Counted from the stretch's first letter, positions 26,801-39,440 are shown. The stretch is 64,000 bases of DNA from Ideonella sp. (GCA_016721465.1 JADKIA010000004.1:124001-188000); one strand, 5' to 3'. The notes: generated by a model from the letters alone, not told the origin. Numbers and translations are program-made.

Positions 26801-26903
26801 CGTGGGCCAGTGGGTGCGCAACTGGCGCGGACTGTTTGCGCCAACGGCTGCGCCGATGGCCGCCAACGGCACGCGCGGCGTACTGCCGGACACCTTGGTC
26901 TGA
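23808..26903 (+). CDS. MASE1-PAS-GGDEF-EAL cyclic-di-GMP signalling protein
   Basis: The product is up to 1031 residues. The start is uncertain: GTG at 23808, GTG at 23835 or ATG at 23904 are all in frame and none has a strong ribosome site. About eight hydrophobic helices (about 35-315) form a MASE1-type sensor. PAS-like regions follow (about 325-560). The diguanylate cyclase domain has RLGGDEFALLL; the inhibitory RxxD site is not conserved (ARAD). The phosphodiesterase domain has VEALLRWNHP, DDFGTGYSTLTYL, KIDRSFV and VAEGVET, so it looks catalytically intact. It could make or degrade c-di-GMP. Region 23646-23807 before it shows nothing recognisable. Confidence 0.88.
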   Translation: MRPTFACPSVPDPTDSRLIAPSIAPRTWRRWPMPGLLAAWASLLACGAARSFSELAPGTPVWWPAIGLALALALRWPLLAGPLLTGTALGAWLAQWAAGLSGWLAAGLSLGAVSSAWLAARCLQWLKFDPLMNQRRDLGWLMLAGVLLAAGIGALSGAVCESLVAHTQPGLASQAGLLAWGSHALGVLLIVPPVLLSRRGPLLAAFQPARRLELGALLSVLALSSMVTLLPTPSPMMQALALLVPTVALSWLSLRHGTTLASVALLIWAVAMALATGTFGHAAGSLAGTVLAPALFVQLATLGALVVLPQVVQGNLVESSLRWQTALDSSDIGVAEWQLQTAQAYSSARWRALLADPAGQASADLDLVLAKVHPDDRQAIDALLAPASKSAVSQLRQELRLRVQDLWCWFDLNLKVLERDASGAAQHVLATLMDIEAQRGAQERQHLSSNLFMHLHEGLLITDSQMRVLDANPTYSRITGVPREELLGTVPSLLSPGQDSDPSSQLQNAAMWADLHTGGHWIGEVIERRRNGDPCALHVTVSSVNGPEGDLRYHVLVVSDITEQRLQRERIERQAHYDELTRLPNRAHLSQLLVEAMRLAETDGHLLAVCYLDLDHFKVVNEQLGHQAGDRLLAELAIRLRSALRSRGTARADIAARLGGDEFALLLHAGSVEEARFAVERVLRLVAQPFAVAPTGEATLVTASVGVTVYPLDGSDADTLLRHADHAMYGAKQAGRNGHLFFDTEHRRRTEERVLAIGRVQEALDQDELTLYYQPKVDLRRGTVLGVEALLRWNHPQRGVVSPVHFLPLIEHTGLSARIGDHVLARALDQLEAWQAEGLELTVSVNINARHLQQPDFVQRLTELLARHDRPLGPRLELEVLETAALADVAFTSSLMSQCARLGLRWALDDFGTGYSTLTYLKRLPVQVLKIDRSFVHNMIADGQDKAIVEGLVSLARSFDCVAVAEGVETAAQARMLLDMGCEVGQGEGIAAPMPAADVGQWVRNWRGLFAPTAAPMAANGTRGVLPDTLV

Positions 26904-26992
26904 GGCTCGATCGCGTCCAGTCAGGCGCCATTCCGGCGAGCGCGCGGTGCGCGCCGCCGATCCCGATCACCGGCCTTCGATAGACTGCCGGC

Positions 26993-28816
26993 GTGCTGCC
27001 TCAGGGATTCATCCAGGATCTGTTGTCCCGCGTCGACGTCGTCGAGGTGGTGGGGCGCCATGTCGAACTCAAGAAGGCCGGCATCAACCACAAGGGGCTG
27101 TGTCCTTTCCATGGCGAGAAGACCCCCAGTTTCATCGTCAGCCCCTCGCGTCAGACCTACCACTGCTTCGGCTGCGGCGCCCACGGCGACGCCATCCGCT
27201 TCCTCACCGAACAGGGTGGGCTGGGCTTCATGGACGCGGTGCGCGAACTGGCGCAACAGGCCGGGCTGAAGATTCCAGAAGAGCGCAGCACGCCGGAAGA
27301 ACAAGCGCGCGCGGTGCAAGAGCGCGAACAACGCGCCACCCTCAGCGACGTGCTCGCCAAGGCCGAAGCGCACTATCGGCGCGCCCTAAAGGCCTCGCCG
27401 CGCGCGGTGGACTACCTCAAGAAACGTGGCCTCACCGGCGCCATTGCGGCCCGATTTGGCTTGGGCTATGCGCCCGAGGGCTGGCGCGGATTGGCCAGTG
27501 TCTTTCCGAGCTATGACGACCCTTTGCTGGCCGACTGCGGGCTGGTGATCGTGCAAGGTGAGGATGGCCCAGAGCAGAAGCGCTACGACCGGTTCCGCGA
27601 CCGCATCATGTTTCCGATCCGCTCCGTTCGTGGTGACGTGATCGGGTTCGGTGGCCGTGTGCTCGACAGTGGCGAACCCAAATACCTCAACTCCCCCGAA
27701 ACCCCGGTGTTCCACAAGGGCCTGGAGCTTTACGGCCTGTATGAGGCGCGCCAGGCATTGCGTGAGCATGGCCATGCGCTGGTCGTCGAAGGCTATATGG
27801 ACGTGGTGGCCTTGGCGCAGAGCGGCTTCGGCAACGCGGTGGCCACGCTGGGCACCGCCTGCACCGCCGAGCACGTGGCCAAGTTGTTTCGCTTCACCGA
27901 CTCGGTGGTGTTCAGCTTTGACGGCGACGCCGCCGGGCGCCGAGCCGCTGCCCGCGCCTTGGAGGCGGCACTGCCCCACGCGACCGACGTGCGCACCATC
28001 CGCTTCCTGTTCCTGCCACCCGAGCACGACCCCGATTCCTACGTCAGAGAACTGGGGCCCGAAGCGTTCGAGCAGGCCGTGGCGCAGGCCGTGCCGCTGT
28101 CGGTTCAACTGGTGCACCATGCAGCCGTCGAATGCGACTTGGGCACGGCCGAAGGCCGTTCGCGCATGCTCAGCCAAGCGCGGCCGCTGGTGGACCTGCT
28201 GCCCATGGGGGTGCTGCGGGAGCAGGTGGAAGCCGACCTGGCGCAACGCGCAGGCATGACGCTGGAATCGCTGAAACGCCACTGGAACCGCGGCCATCGT
28301 GAACGCAACGAGCGGCCGGAGTCCGGCCCCCGGGTGCGCGCCATGGGAAGCGGCCGCACGGCACCTCAAACCGCCACCCTGCTGGACCGGGCGTGTTGGC
28401 TGCTGGCGGGGCATGCTGACCTGTGGCACGCCATGCCGCCAGCCTCACACGAACTGCTGAGCAGCCAGCCTTCCCCCTACGGAGCCTACTTTGGTGCGCT
28501 CGAGCGGGTGCTGCACGAGCATGGGGCCATGGCCATGCCTGCCCTGTTGCAGGAGCTGGCTTCAGACGCCGAATCCGAAACCATCACACCGCTGCTCGCC
28601 CGCTTGCAGCGCTTTCACGAAGCCTCTGACGGCGTGCCCGCGGAGGACTTGGCCGCCGTCGTGCATCAACTCAAGCTGCGTGCCGTTGCCGACGAACTGA
28701 ACTGGCTGCTGGAGTCTGGCGATCTTTCGGACACCGAAGCCGCACGTTTCAACACGCTGAGCCGATTGCGCGATCAGCTGAAGACGCGTCCACCGACGTC
28801 ACTGCAGGAAGGTTGA
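26993..28816 (+). CDS. dnaG: DNA primase
   Basis: The 607-residue product makes RNA primers at the replication fork and partners with DnaB. The start is a GTG at 26993 (LPQGFIQDLLSRVDVVEVV follows), the normal position. The N-terminal CHC2 zinc finger is CPFHGEKTPSF...CFGC. The Toprim core has VVEGYMDVVALAQSG and SFDGDAAGRRAA. The C-terminal helicase-binding region is present. It lies directly upstream of rpoD, as in the macromolecular synthesis operon, but rpsU is absent here. Confidence 0.95.
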   Translation: MLPQGFIQDLLSRVDVVEVVGRHVELKKAGINHKGLCPFHGEKTPSFIVSPSRQTYHCFGCGAHGDAIRFLTEQGGLGFMDAVRELAQQAGLKIPEERSTPEEQARAVQEREQRATLSDVLAKAEAHYRRALKASPRAVDYLKKRGLTGAIAARFGLGYAPEGWRGLASVFPSYDDPLLADCGLVIVQGEDGPEQKRYDRFRDRIMFPIRSVRGDVIGFGGRVLDSGEPKYLNSPETPVFHKGLELYGLYEARQALREHGHALVVEGYMDVVALAQSGFGNAVATLGTACTAEHVAKLFRFTDSVVFSFDGDAAGRRAAARALEAALPHATDVRTIRFLFLPPEHDPDSYVRELGPEAFEQAVAQAVPLSVQLVHHAAVECDLGTAEGRSRMLSQARPLVDLLPMGVLREQVEADLAQRAGMTLESLKRHWNRGHRERNERPESGPRVRAMGSGRTAPQTATLLDRACWLLAGHADLWHAMPPASHELLSSQPSPYGAYFGALERVLHEHGAMAMPALLQELASDAESETITPLLARLQRFHEASDGVPAEDLAAVVHQLKLRAVADELNWLLESGDLSDTEAARFNTLSRLRDQLKTRPPTSLQEG

Positions 28817-28847
28817 TCGGGCTTTCGGGCGGCGAGTCTGCACCACA

Positions 28848-28878
28848 TTGGTCCGATTGGGTTGGCTGCCGGTATAAT
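28848..28878 (+). promoter_or_regulatory. Probable rpoD promoter
   Basis: A consensus -10, TATAAT (28873-28878), lies 30 bp after the dnaG stop codon. The best -35 is a weak TTGGTC (28848-28853) at a long 19-bp spacing. It would give a leader of about 270 nt before rpoD. The leader (28885-29155) holds an AT-rich patch at 29071-29090 but no structure that I can name. Confidence 0.5.
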
Positions 28879-29155
28879 CCGACGCTTTGTCGTCGGCAAG
28901 AGTGACGGCAGCACCTGCAGGACCCCGGCCACCCTCGAAAAGGGCACGCGACGCGCTCAGGCCACCACATCCCTCCAGGGCTGCAAACCGCAACGTCCAC
29001 GCGAGCTTGCCTGACCGCGCTTCCATCGCACCACCCGGGGCTCCCCGGGGGCCATTGCCCAACCGGTTGTCATCGAAATATTTTTTGATGCAACTCGGCT
29101 CGGGCCTTGGGATGACCAAGCGCGGCGCCCGCCCCGATCATCTGCAAGGAATCGC

Positions 29156-31465
<2,310 letters not shown>

Positions 31466-31592
31466 TTGGCCGAGTGGGTGCCGCCATCGGCGGCCGCGCT
31501 CACGCAGTGAGCGCGCCTGAGCCTGCGCCGCCGGCACAAGCTGAGGACGTCCCTGGTCAACCTGCAGGCGAACCCTTCGTTAGCACCCAATC

Positions 31593-31620
31593 GACGGCCC
31601 CGCAAGGGGCCGTCTTCATT
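31593..31620 (+). terminator. Rho-independent terminator after rpoD
   Basis: A perfect 9-bp stem (GACGGCCCC at 31593-31601, GGGGCCGTC at 31606-31614) with a GCAA tetraloop is followed by TTCATT. It lies about 130 bp after the rpoD stop and just before the cyclase gene. Confidence 0.85.
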
Positions 31621-31655
31621 TGGCGTGGCCAATTTCACGACTAAACTCGCGGTCC

Positions 31656-32609
31656 ATGACACGCATCTCCGAACGATCCGTCCTGTTCGCTGATTTGCGC
31701 GGCAGCACCGCGTTGTACGAGACACTTGGCAATGCGGAGGCCACCTCGGTGGTCACCCACACGGTCAACACCGTCGCCCGCGCAGTTCAGCCGTTTGGCG
31801 GGCAGGTGATCAAGACACTGGGTGACGGGCTGATGGCCGTCTTCGACGAGCCAGCGCAAGGCATCCGCGCAGCGCAGCGCATGCACGATGACCTGGAACT
31901 GCTGGTGGGCCGTGGCCGTGAACGCGGGGCGTCGGCAGGCCTTCGCAGTCTGCGACTGCAGGTGGCGCTGGCCCGAGGCGAGGTGGTGGAGATGGCTGGC
32001 GATTGCTATGGCGATGCGGTCAACGTGGCCGCGCGCCTGCTGGACCACGCCGGTGACAACGAAACGCTGGTGACCGCGGAGGTCATGGCGGGCCTGGGCC
32101 CGGCCATGCAGCGGCGCTTTCGCAGTCTCGATTGGGTGCACCTTCGGGGCCGGGCGGAGCCCGTGCACGTGCACGTGATGGGGGGGGTGCGAGGCGGTGA
32201 CACCCAAGGTGCCGCCACCCAGTTCGGTGCGGTTGCGCCCACGCTCGAGCCCGAGGGCGTGCGCCTGAGCTGGCTGGACATCAGTGATGTGTTCGATGGC
32301 GAGCGGATGCCCGTGGTGCTGGGTCGCAGTGCGCAGGCGCACTTTCGGGTTGAGGACTCGCGGGTTTCCCGTTCACATGCGCGACTGGACTGGCACGGCG
32401 GCGTGTTCCAGATCACCGACCTCAGCTACAACGGCACCTATGTGCGCTTTGACGGAGGTGACGAAATCGTCAGCCTGCGGCGCGGCAGCTGCACCTTGCA
32501 CGGCAGTGGCGCCATTGGACTGGGTGGCACCCCCACCGATCCCACGTCACCCGTGGTTCGATTCGAGGTGTTGTCGTCGCAGGACAAGGTTGAAATCCCT
32601 GCTCGTTGA
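31656..32609 (+). CDS. Class III adenylate/guanylate cyclase with C-terminal FHA domain
   Basis: The product is 317 residues from the ATG at 31656 (MTRISERS). The cyclase homology domain (about 1-180) keeps both metal-binding Asp positions (SVLFADLRGSTALYE and KTLGDGLMAVFD) and the CYGDAVNVAARLL segment carrying the transition-state residues, so it may be active. An FHA domain (about 220-300) has VVLGRSAQAHFRV, SRVSRSHARLDW and LSYNGTYV, the phosphothreonine-binding pattern. There are no membrane segments. It may tie cyclic nucleotide synthesis to a Ser/Thr kinase, but no kinase is adjacent. It sits behind the rpoD terminator and looks monocistronic. Confidence 0.88.
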   Translation: MTRISERSVLFADLRGSTALYETLGNAEATSVVTHTVNTVARAVQPFGGQVIKTLGDGLMAVFDEPAQGIRAAQRMHDDLELLVGRGRERGASAGLRSLRLQVALARGEVVEMAGDCYGDAVNVAARLLDHAGDNETLVTAEVMAGLGPAMQRRFRSLDWVHLRGRAEPVHVHVMGGVRGGDTQGAATQFGAVAPTLEPEGVRLSWLDISDVFDGERMPVVLGRSAQAHFRVEDSRVSRSHARLDWHGGVFQITDLSYNGTYVRFDGGDEIVSLRRGSCTLHGSGAIGLGGTPTDPTSPVVRFEVLSSQDKVEIPAR

Positions 32610-32689
32610 GCTTCGCCGAGTGCGCCCTCCGGCAAAGGATCGCTCGCCCTGCAGACCAGCCCGGTCGGCCTGACCGACAATCCGGCCCC

Positions 32690-33787
32690 ATGAGTTTTCA
32701 AATCGAGCCGGCGCACAAGCACGGCAGCCCGGAACGCACGGCCGTGCTGTTGGTCAACCTGGGCACGCCCGACGCGCCCACACCGGCAGCACTGCGGCGC
32801 TACCTTGGCGAGTTCCTTTGGGACCCCCGGGTGGTCGAGATCCCTCGACCCGTCTGGTGGTTGATCCTGCACGGCGTGATCCTGCGCACCCGTCCGGCCA
32901 AGTCGGCCGCCAAGTACGCGTCGGTCTGGCGCAAGGAAGGCTCGCCGCTGCTGTACTGGACCCAACGCCAGGCGCTGCGCTTGCTGGGCCAGCTGGGGGA
33001 GCGTGGTCACCAGGTCATCGTTCGCCATGCAATGCGCTACGGCCTGCCGTCCGTGGCGTCAACCCTGGATGCGCTGAAGGCCGACGGGGCCACGCGCATC
33101 CTGGTGCTGCCGATGTATCCGCAATACTCCGGTGCAACCACGGCCAGCATCAGCGATGCCGTGGCGTCCTGGGGATTGAGGGTGCGGCGCCTGCCGGAGT
33201 TTCGCCACGTGATGCGCTACCACGATGACCCGGGCTACATCGAGGCCTTGGCCGACAGCGTTCGCCGCCATTGGCAAACCAACGGGCGCAGCGAGAAGCT
33301 GGTGATGAGCTTCCACGGCATGCCGGCTCGCAGCCTGCCTCTGGGGGACCCCTATCACTGCGAGTGTCAGGTCACCGCGCGGCTGCTGGCCGCGCGGCTT
33401 GGCTTGGTCCCGGAGGAATGGGTGATCACATTTCAGAGCCGGTTTGGCCGGGCCAAGTGGCTTGAGCCCTACACCGAACCGATGGTCCGGCAATTGGCGG
33501 CCAAGGGTTTGAAGCGCGTCGACCTGATTTGCCCGGGGTTCGCTGTGGATTGCCTCGAGACGCTGGAGGAGGTGGCCATGGAGATTCGCGACGCGTTCTT
33601 GGCTGCCGGCGGCGCTGAGTACCACTACATCCCTTGCCTCAATGACGACGATCGCTGGATCGCTGCGTTGGCAGGCATCGTCGAGAACCATCTGCAAGGC
33701 TGGCCCACGCGCTCGGACGAAGCCATGCCAGAAGCTGCGCGGGCCTCGGGCCGGGCGCGTGCGCTGGGGCTGGGCGCCAGCGACTGA
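32690..33787 (+). CDS. hemH: Ferrochelatase
   Basis: The 365-residue product inserts iron into protoporphyrin IX, the last step of haem synthesis. The start is at MSFQIEPAHKHG; upstream in-frame codons add non-conserved sequence. Signatures include VLLVNLGTPDAPTPAALRRYL, PMYPQYSGATTASISDA and MSFHGMPARSLPLGDPY with the iron-site His. FQSRFGRAKWLEPYT is typical of the family. The S4-domain gene starts 5 bp after the stop. Confidence 0.95.
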   Translation: MSFQIEPAHKHGSPERTAVLLVNLGTPDAPTPAALRRYLGEFLWDPRVVEIPRPVWWLILHGVILRTRPAKSAAKYASVWRKEGSPLLYWTQRQALRLLGQLGERGHQVIVRHAMRYGLPSVASTLDALKADGATRILVLPMYPQYSGATTASISDAVASWGLRVRRLPEFRHVMRYHDDPGYIEALADSVRRHWQTNGRSEKLVMSFHGMPARSLPLGDPYHCECQVTARLLAARLGLVPEEWVITFQSRFGRAKWLEPYTEPMVRQLAAKGLKRVDLICPGFAVDCLETLEEVAMEIRDAFLAAGGAEYHYIPCLNDDDRWIAALAGIVENHLQGWPTRSDEAMPEAARASGRARALGLGASD

Positions 33788-33792
33788 AGCCG

Positions 33793-34245
33793 ATGGCTCG
33801 AGATGTCGAAGTGCCCGAGGGGCACGAGGCTCAGGCCGGTGTCCGCCTCGACAAGTGGCTCTGGGCGGCCCGCTTCTACAAGACGCGGTCGCTGGCCGTG
33901 GACGAGATCGTGAAGGGTCGCGTCACGGTCAATGGACAGGCCGCCAAGGCCTCGCGTGAGGTGCGCTGCGGCGATCGGATCGAGTTGCGTCAAGGCGCCC
34001 TCAGGCGCGAGATGCGTGTCTTGGGTATCAGCCACGTGCGGGGCCCTGCGCCGGTGGCCCAAGCCTTGTATGAGGAGTCCGCCGAGAGTCTGGCCGAGCG
34101 CGCCCGTGCCGCGGAGGCTCGGCGCATGGGGGTCGAGCCAGCCCTGACGCTCGAGCAGGGCCGGCCCACCAAGCGCGACCGGCGCAACATCACCCGCACG
34201 CAGGCCGAGTGGCAACGCTGGAGCGCCTCCATCGACGACCAATGA
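33793..34245 (+). CDS. hslR: S4-domain RNA-binding heat-shock protein (Hsp15-like)
   Basis: The 150-residue basic protein has an S4 RNA-binding domain at about 18-75 (VRLDKWLWAARFYKTRSLAV, GRVTVNGQAAKASREVRCGD) and a basic, helical tail ending in KRDRRNITRTQAEWQRW. Hsp15 binds 50S subunits carrying stalled nascent chains. It lies between hemH and grpE, which fits a stress role. Confidence 0.85.
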   Translation: MARDVEVPEGHEAQAGVRLDKWLWAARFYKTRSLAVDEIVKGRVTVNGQAAKASREVRCGDRIELRQGALRREMRVLGISHVRGPAPVAQALYEESAESLAERARAAEARRMGVEPALTLEQGRPTKRDRRNITRTQAEWQRWSASIDDQ

Positions 34246-34301
34246 CGCGGTCCGCTGTGTGGCCACCCGCACGCGCGTCTGCCACGGTTCGAAAAATCCC
34301 T

Positions 34302-34329
34302 CTTGAAACCCAGGACATCGCCCCGATAT
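34302..34329 (+). promoter_or_regulatory. Sigma-32 (heat-shock) promoter of grpE
   Basis: CTTGAAA (34302-34308), a 12-nt spacer and CCCCGATAT (34321-34329) match the enterobacterial RpoH consensus CTTGAAA-N11-16-CCCCATNT. It lies about 50 bp upstream of the grpE ATG. Confidence 0.8.
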
Positions 34330-34377
34330 CGGCTGCGAACCGCCCCTTTTTGACGCCACATTCTCAGAACCGACGCC

Positions 34378-34902
34378 ATGATTCACCCGGAGCAAGACCC
34401 CACCCCGGCGAACGAGCCCGCAGCGGCCGCCGATCCCCAGGCCCCCAGCGCCGAGCAGCGTCTGGCCGAACTGGAAGCCAAGCATGCCGAAGTGGCCGAC
34501 GCTTATCTGCGCGCCAAGGCCGAGGCGGAAAATGCCCGGCGTCGCGCCGATGAAGAGGTGTCCAAGGCCCGCAAGTTCGCCATCGAGAGCTTTGCCGAAA
34601 GCATGCTGCCGGTACGCGACAGCCTCGAAGCCGCGATCGCCATGCCGGAGGCCAAGGTGGAGCAGGTGCTCGAGGGCGTGCACGCCACGCTGCGCCAGCT
34701 GACCGCCGCGCTCGAACGCAACAAGGTCATGGCCATTGCGCCTCAGCCCGGCACCAAGTTCGATCCCCACCAACACCAGGCCATCAGCGTGGTGCCGGCG
34801 GAACAGGAGGCCAACACGGTGGTCGCCGTGCTGCAGAAGGGCTACCTGATCACCGACCGGGTGTTGCGTCCGGCCTTGGTCACGGTGGCCGCGCCGAAGT
34901 GA
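34378..34902 (+). CDS. grpE: Nucleotide exchange factor GrpE
   Basis: The product is 174 residues. An acidic, disordered N-terminus is followed by a long coiled-coil helix (about 27-75) with ADAYLRAKAEAENARRRADEE. The C-terminal beta-domain has PQPGTKFDPHQHQAISVVPA and a final VLQKGYLITDRVLRPALVTVA. It releases ADP from DnaK. It is followed by dnaK and dnaJ and preceded by a heat-shock promoter. Confidence 0.96.
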   Translation: MIHPEQDPTPANEPAAAADPQAPSAEQRLAELEAKHAEVADAYLRAKAEAENARRRADEEVSKARKFAIESFAESMLPVRDSLEAAIAMPEAKVEQVLEGVHATLRQLTAALERNKVMAIAPQPGTKFDPHQHQAISVVPAEQEANTVVAVLQKGYLITDRVLRPALVTVAAPK

Positions 34903-34948
34903 TCGGCCTTGAGCCGGCCAAACATCGACCCTTCGTCAGCCCGCCGCC

Positions 34949-34976
34949 CTTGAAAGCCGCCGGCTGAACCCTAAGT
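34949..34976 (+). promoter_or_regulatory. Second sigma-32-like promoter upstream of dnaK
   Basis: CTTGAAA (34949-34955), a 13-nt spacer and CCCTAAGT (34969-34976) resemble the RpoH consensus; the -10 half is weaker than at grpE. It lies in the 111-bp grpE-dnaK gap, about 38 bp before the dnaK ATG, and could raise DnaK above GrpE. Confidence 0.6.
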
Positions 34977-35013
34977 TCAAAGCAATCAAATTTCACTCCC
35001 CAGGAGCACACAC

Positions 35014-36960
<1,947 letters not shown>

Positions 36961-37003
36961 TCCACGGATACCACGGCCGGGCCTACCGCCTGCCGTGATA
37001 TCA

Positions 37004-37055
37004 CGCCGCGCTTGAACGGCAGACTTTGCAGTCTGCTGCTCGGCGCGGCGGTTTT
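37004..37055 (+). terminator. Two-part hairpin with T-run between dnaK and dnaJ
   Basis: Outer 8-bp arms (CGCCGCGC at 37004-37011, GCGCGGCG at 37043-37050) enclose a 7-bp hairpin (GCAGACT at 37019-37025, AGTCTGC at 37030-37036, TTGC loop). GGTTTTG follows. It lies 44 bp after the dnaK stop and 35 bp before dnaJ. It would act as a terminator or partial attenuator lowering DnaJ relative to DnaK, or as an RNA-processing site. Confidence 0.7.
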
Positions 37056-37089
37056 GCTTCCGGGACCCAACAGCTTTTGAGATCCATCC

Positions 37090-38226
37090 ATGGCAAAGCG
37101 CGACTACTACGAGATCCTCGGCGTTCCCAAGAACGCCAGCGAGGACGACATCAAGAAGGCCTACCGCAAGCTGGCCATGAAGCACCACCCTGACCGCAAT
37201 CAGGGTGACGATGCCAAGAAGTCCGAAGAGAAGTTCAAGGAGGCGAAGGAGGCCTACGAGATGCTCTCCGATGCGCAGAAGCGCGCGGCCTATGACCAGC
37301 ACGGCCATGCCGGCGTCGATCCCAATGCGGGCATGGGTCGAGGCGGGGAAGGGTTCGGTGGCGGCTTTGCCGAGGCCTTCGGCGACATCTTCGGCGACAT
37401 CTTCAACGGCGGTGGGCGGCGCGGCGGCGGTGGGCAGCAGGTCTACCGTGGCTCCGATCTCAGCTATGCGATGGAGATCTCGCTGGAGGAGGCGGCCAAT
37501 GGCAAGGATGCGCAGATCCGCATCCCCAGCTGGGACACCTGCGAGGTCTGCAAAGGCAGCGGTGCCAAGCCCGGCACCAGCGCCAAGACCTGCAGCACCT
37601 GCAATGGCGCGGGCACCGTGCACATGCGCCAGGGCTTCTTCAGCATCCAGCAGACCTGCCCGCACTGCCATGGCAGCGGCAAGATCATCCCGGAACCCTG
37701 CACCAGCTGCAACGGGGCGGGCAAGATCAAGAAGCAGAAGACGCTGGAGGTGAAGATCCCGGCCGGCATCAACGAAGGCATGCGCATTCGGTCTGCGGGC
37801 AACGGAGAGCCCGGAACCAACGGTGGCCCCCCGGGCGATCTGTACATCGAGATCCGCATCAAGGAACACGACATCTTCGAGCGCGATGGCGACGACCTGC
37901 ACTGCACGGTGCCAGTCTCATTCACCACCGTGGCGCTCGGTGGCGTGATCGAGGTGCCCACGCTCGGCGGCAAGGCCGAAATCGATCTGCCCGAGGGGAC
38001 GCAGCACGGAAAGACCTTCCGCCTGCGCGGCAAGGGCATCAAGGGCCTGCGCTCCAGCTACCCCGGAGACCTCTACTGCCACGTCTCGGTGGAGACGCCA
38101 GTCAAGCTGACCGAGCACCAACGAAAGCTGTTGAAGGAGTTCGACGAATCGCTGCGCAAGGGGGGCGACAAGCATTCGCCAAACGCGAAGAGCTGGACCG
38201 ACCGGGTCAAGGATCTGTTCAAGTAG
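37090..38226 (+). CDS. dnaJ: Hsp40 co-chaperone DnaJ
   Basis: The product is 378 residues. The J domain has the HPD motif (MKHHPDRNQGD). A Gly/Phe-rich region follows (about 75-115). Four CxxCxGxG zinc repeats follow in order: CEVCKGSG, CSTCNGAG, CPHCHGSG and CTSCNGAG. The two C-terminal substrate-binding domains end with WTDRVKDLFK. It stimulates DnaK ATPase and delivers clients. The 61-bp gap before the convergent radical SAM gene shows no clear terminator. Confidence 0.97.
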   Translation: MAKRDYYEILGVPKNASEDDIKKAYRKLAMKHHPDRNQGDDAKKSEEKFKEAKEAYEMLSDAQKRAAYDQHGHAGVDPNAGMGRGGEGFGGGFAEAFGDIFGDIFNGGGRRGGGGQQVYRGSDLSYAMEISLEEAANGKDAQIRIPSWDTCEVCKGSGAKPGTSAKTCSTCNGAGTVHMRQGFFSIQQTCPHCHGSGKIIPEPCTSCNGAGKIKKQKTLEVKIPAGINEGMRIRSAGNGEPGTNGGPPGDLYIEIRIKEHDIFERDGDDLHCTVPVSFTTVALGGVIEVPTLGGKAEIDLPEGTQHGKTFRLRGKGIKGLRSSYPGDLYCHVSVETPVKLTEHQRKLLKEFDESLRKGGDKHSPNAKSWTDRVKDLFK

Positions 38227-38287
38227 CTTGCAAGGAAGCGGAGCCTACTTCAGCGGTTCGTTGCACCCTCGGTAGGTCTGGGGGTAT

Positions 38288-39421
38288 TCAGAACAGCGTG
38301 GCCTGAGCGCCAGCATCGGCTGGGGCCGGCCGTTTGAACTGGCCCAGGTCCAAGCCTTGGCGCTCGCAGTTCAAGCCAAGGCGCCGCGTGGCCTTGTCAA
38401 AGCGCTGGCGCAGCAATTGCGCCCACACGCCTTGACCCGTCATCCGCGAACCGAAACGGCTGTCGTTGTCTTTGCCTGCGCGCATGTCGCGCACCCTGGC
38501 CATGACCCGCGCAGCACGCTCCGGAAAGTGCTGCTGCAACCAATGCTGAAACAAGGGGTTCACCTCCCAGGGCAAGCGCAGCACGATGCTGAAGGCCGTG
38601 CCGGCACCAGCTTCGCGCGCCGCCTCCAGGATGCGTTCGAGTTCCGGCTCGTTGATGAACGGGATCACTGGCGACACGCTCACACCCACCGGCACGCCCG
38701 CGTCGGCCAAACGCCGGATGGTGCGCAGACGTCGCGCTGGTGACGCCGCTCTTGGCTCCAGGATGCGCGCCAATGCGGGGTCCAGCGTGGTGATGGACAC
38801 GTACACGGCGGCCAGGCGGCGATGCGCCATCGGTGCAATGAGATCGAGGTCCCGTTCGACGCCGGACGACTTGGTGATCAGCGAGAACGCGTGGTCGAAC
38901 TCCTGCATCACTTCGATCACGCCGCGCGTGATGCGCAGGCGGCGCTCCGCGGGCTGGTAAGCGTCGGTGGCCGAGCCGATGTTCAACATCTGCGGCTCGT
39001 AGCCTGGTGCCATGAAGGCCGCGCGCAGCCGATCGGCGGCGTTCACCTTGGCCACGATGCGAGTCTCGAAATCAATGCCTGGCGACAGGCTGAGATAGCT
39101 GTGCGTGGGCCGGGCATAGCAGTAGATGCAGCCATGCTCACAACCCCGATAAGGATTGATCGACAGGTCGAAGCCGATGTCGGGCGAATCATTGCCGGCC
39201 AGGATGTTCCGCGCATGCTCTTCAAGCACCACGGTGTGGGGCGTCAAGGCCTCGGCCTGCGCGGCCTGGTCCAGCAAGCCCCAACCATCGTCGTCGGCCA
39301 CCCGTTGGAGCCGTTCAAACCGATGCTGCAGCTGCCAGGTACTGCCCCGGCCTTTGACGGGTGACTCGGGCGGCCAAGGCAGGGGCGTGGAGGGACAGGG
39401 CGTAATGGGGATGGTGCGCAT
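38288..39421 (-). CDS. Spore-photoproduct-lyase-like radical SAM protein (PA0069 family), SOS-regulated
   Basis: The product is 377 residues from the ATG at 39421. The N-terminal KGRG motif (residues 23-26) and the radical SAM cluster C94-x3-C98-x2-C101 (RGCEHGCIYCYARPTH) identify the PA0069 branch of the SplB-like family. GSATDAYQPAERRLRITRGV and ITKSSGVERDLD are further conserved blocks. Real SplB repairs UV spore photoproduct, but this branch is of uncertain function. Its own promoter carries a LexA box, so a DNA-damage role is likely. No ribosome site is seen before the ATG; the geometry suggests a leaderless mRNA. It lies 44 bp downstream of dnaB. Confidence 0.9.
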   Translation of the reverse strand: MRTIPITPCPSTPLPWPPESPVKGRGSTWQLQHRFERLQRVADDDGWGLLDQAAQAEALTPHTVVLEEHARNILAGNDSPDIGFDLSINPYRGCEHGCIYCYARPTHSYLSLSPGIDFETRIVAKVNAADRLRAAFMAPGYEPQMLNIGSATDAYQPAERRLRITRGVIEVMQEFDHAFSLITKSSGVERDLDLIAPMAHRRLAAVYVSITTLDPALARILEPRAASPARRLRTIRRLADAGVPVGVSVSPVIPFINEPELERILEAAREAGAGTAFSIVLRLPWEVNPLFQHWLQQHFPERAARVMARVRDMRAGKDNDSRFGSRMTGQGVWAQLLRQRFDKATRRLGLNCERQGLDLGQFKRPAPADAGAQATLF

Positions 39422-39440
39422 ACTGTGAATATATACAGTA
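39421..39440 (-). promoter_or_regulatory. LexA (SOS) box over the radical SAM gene promoter
   Basis: The 20-bp site TACTGTGAATATATACAGTA contains CTGT-N8-ACAG and differs from the E. coli consensus at only two central positions. It overlaps the predicted -10 (TATATT on the minus strand, 39433-39428). Its outer base is the first base of the start codon. Confidence 0.93.
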
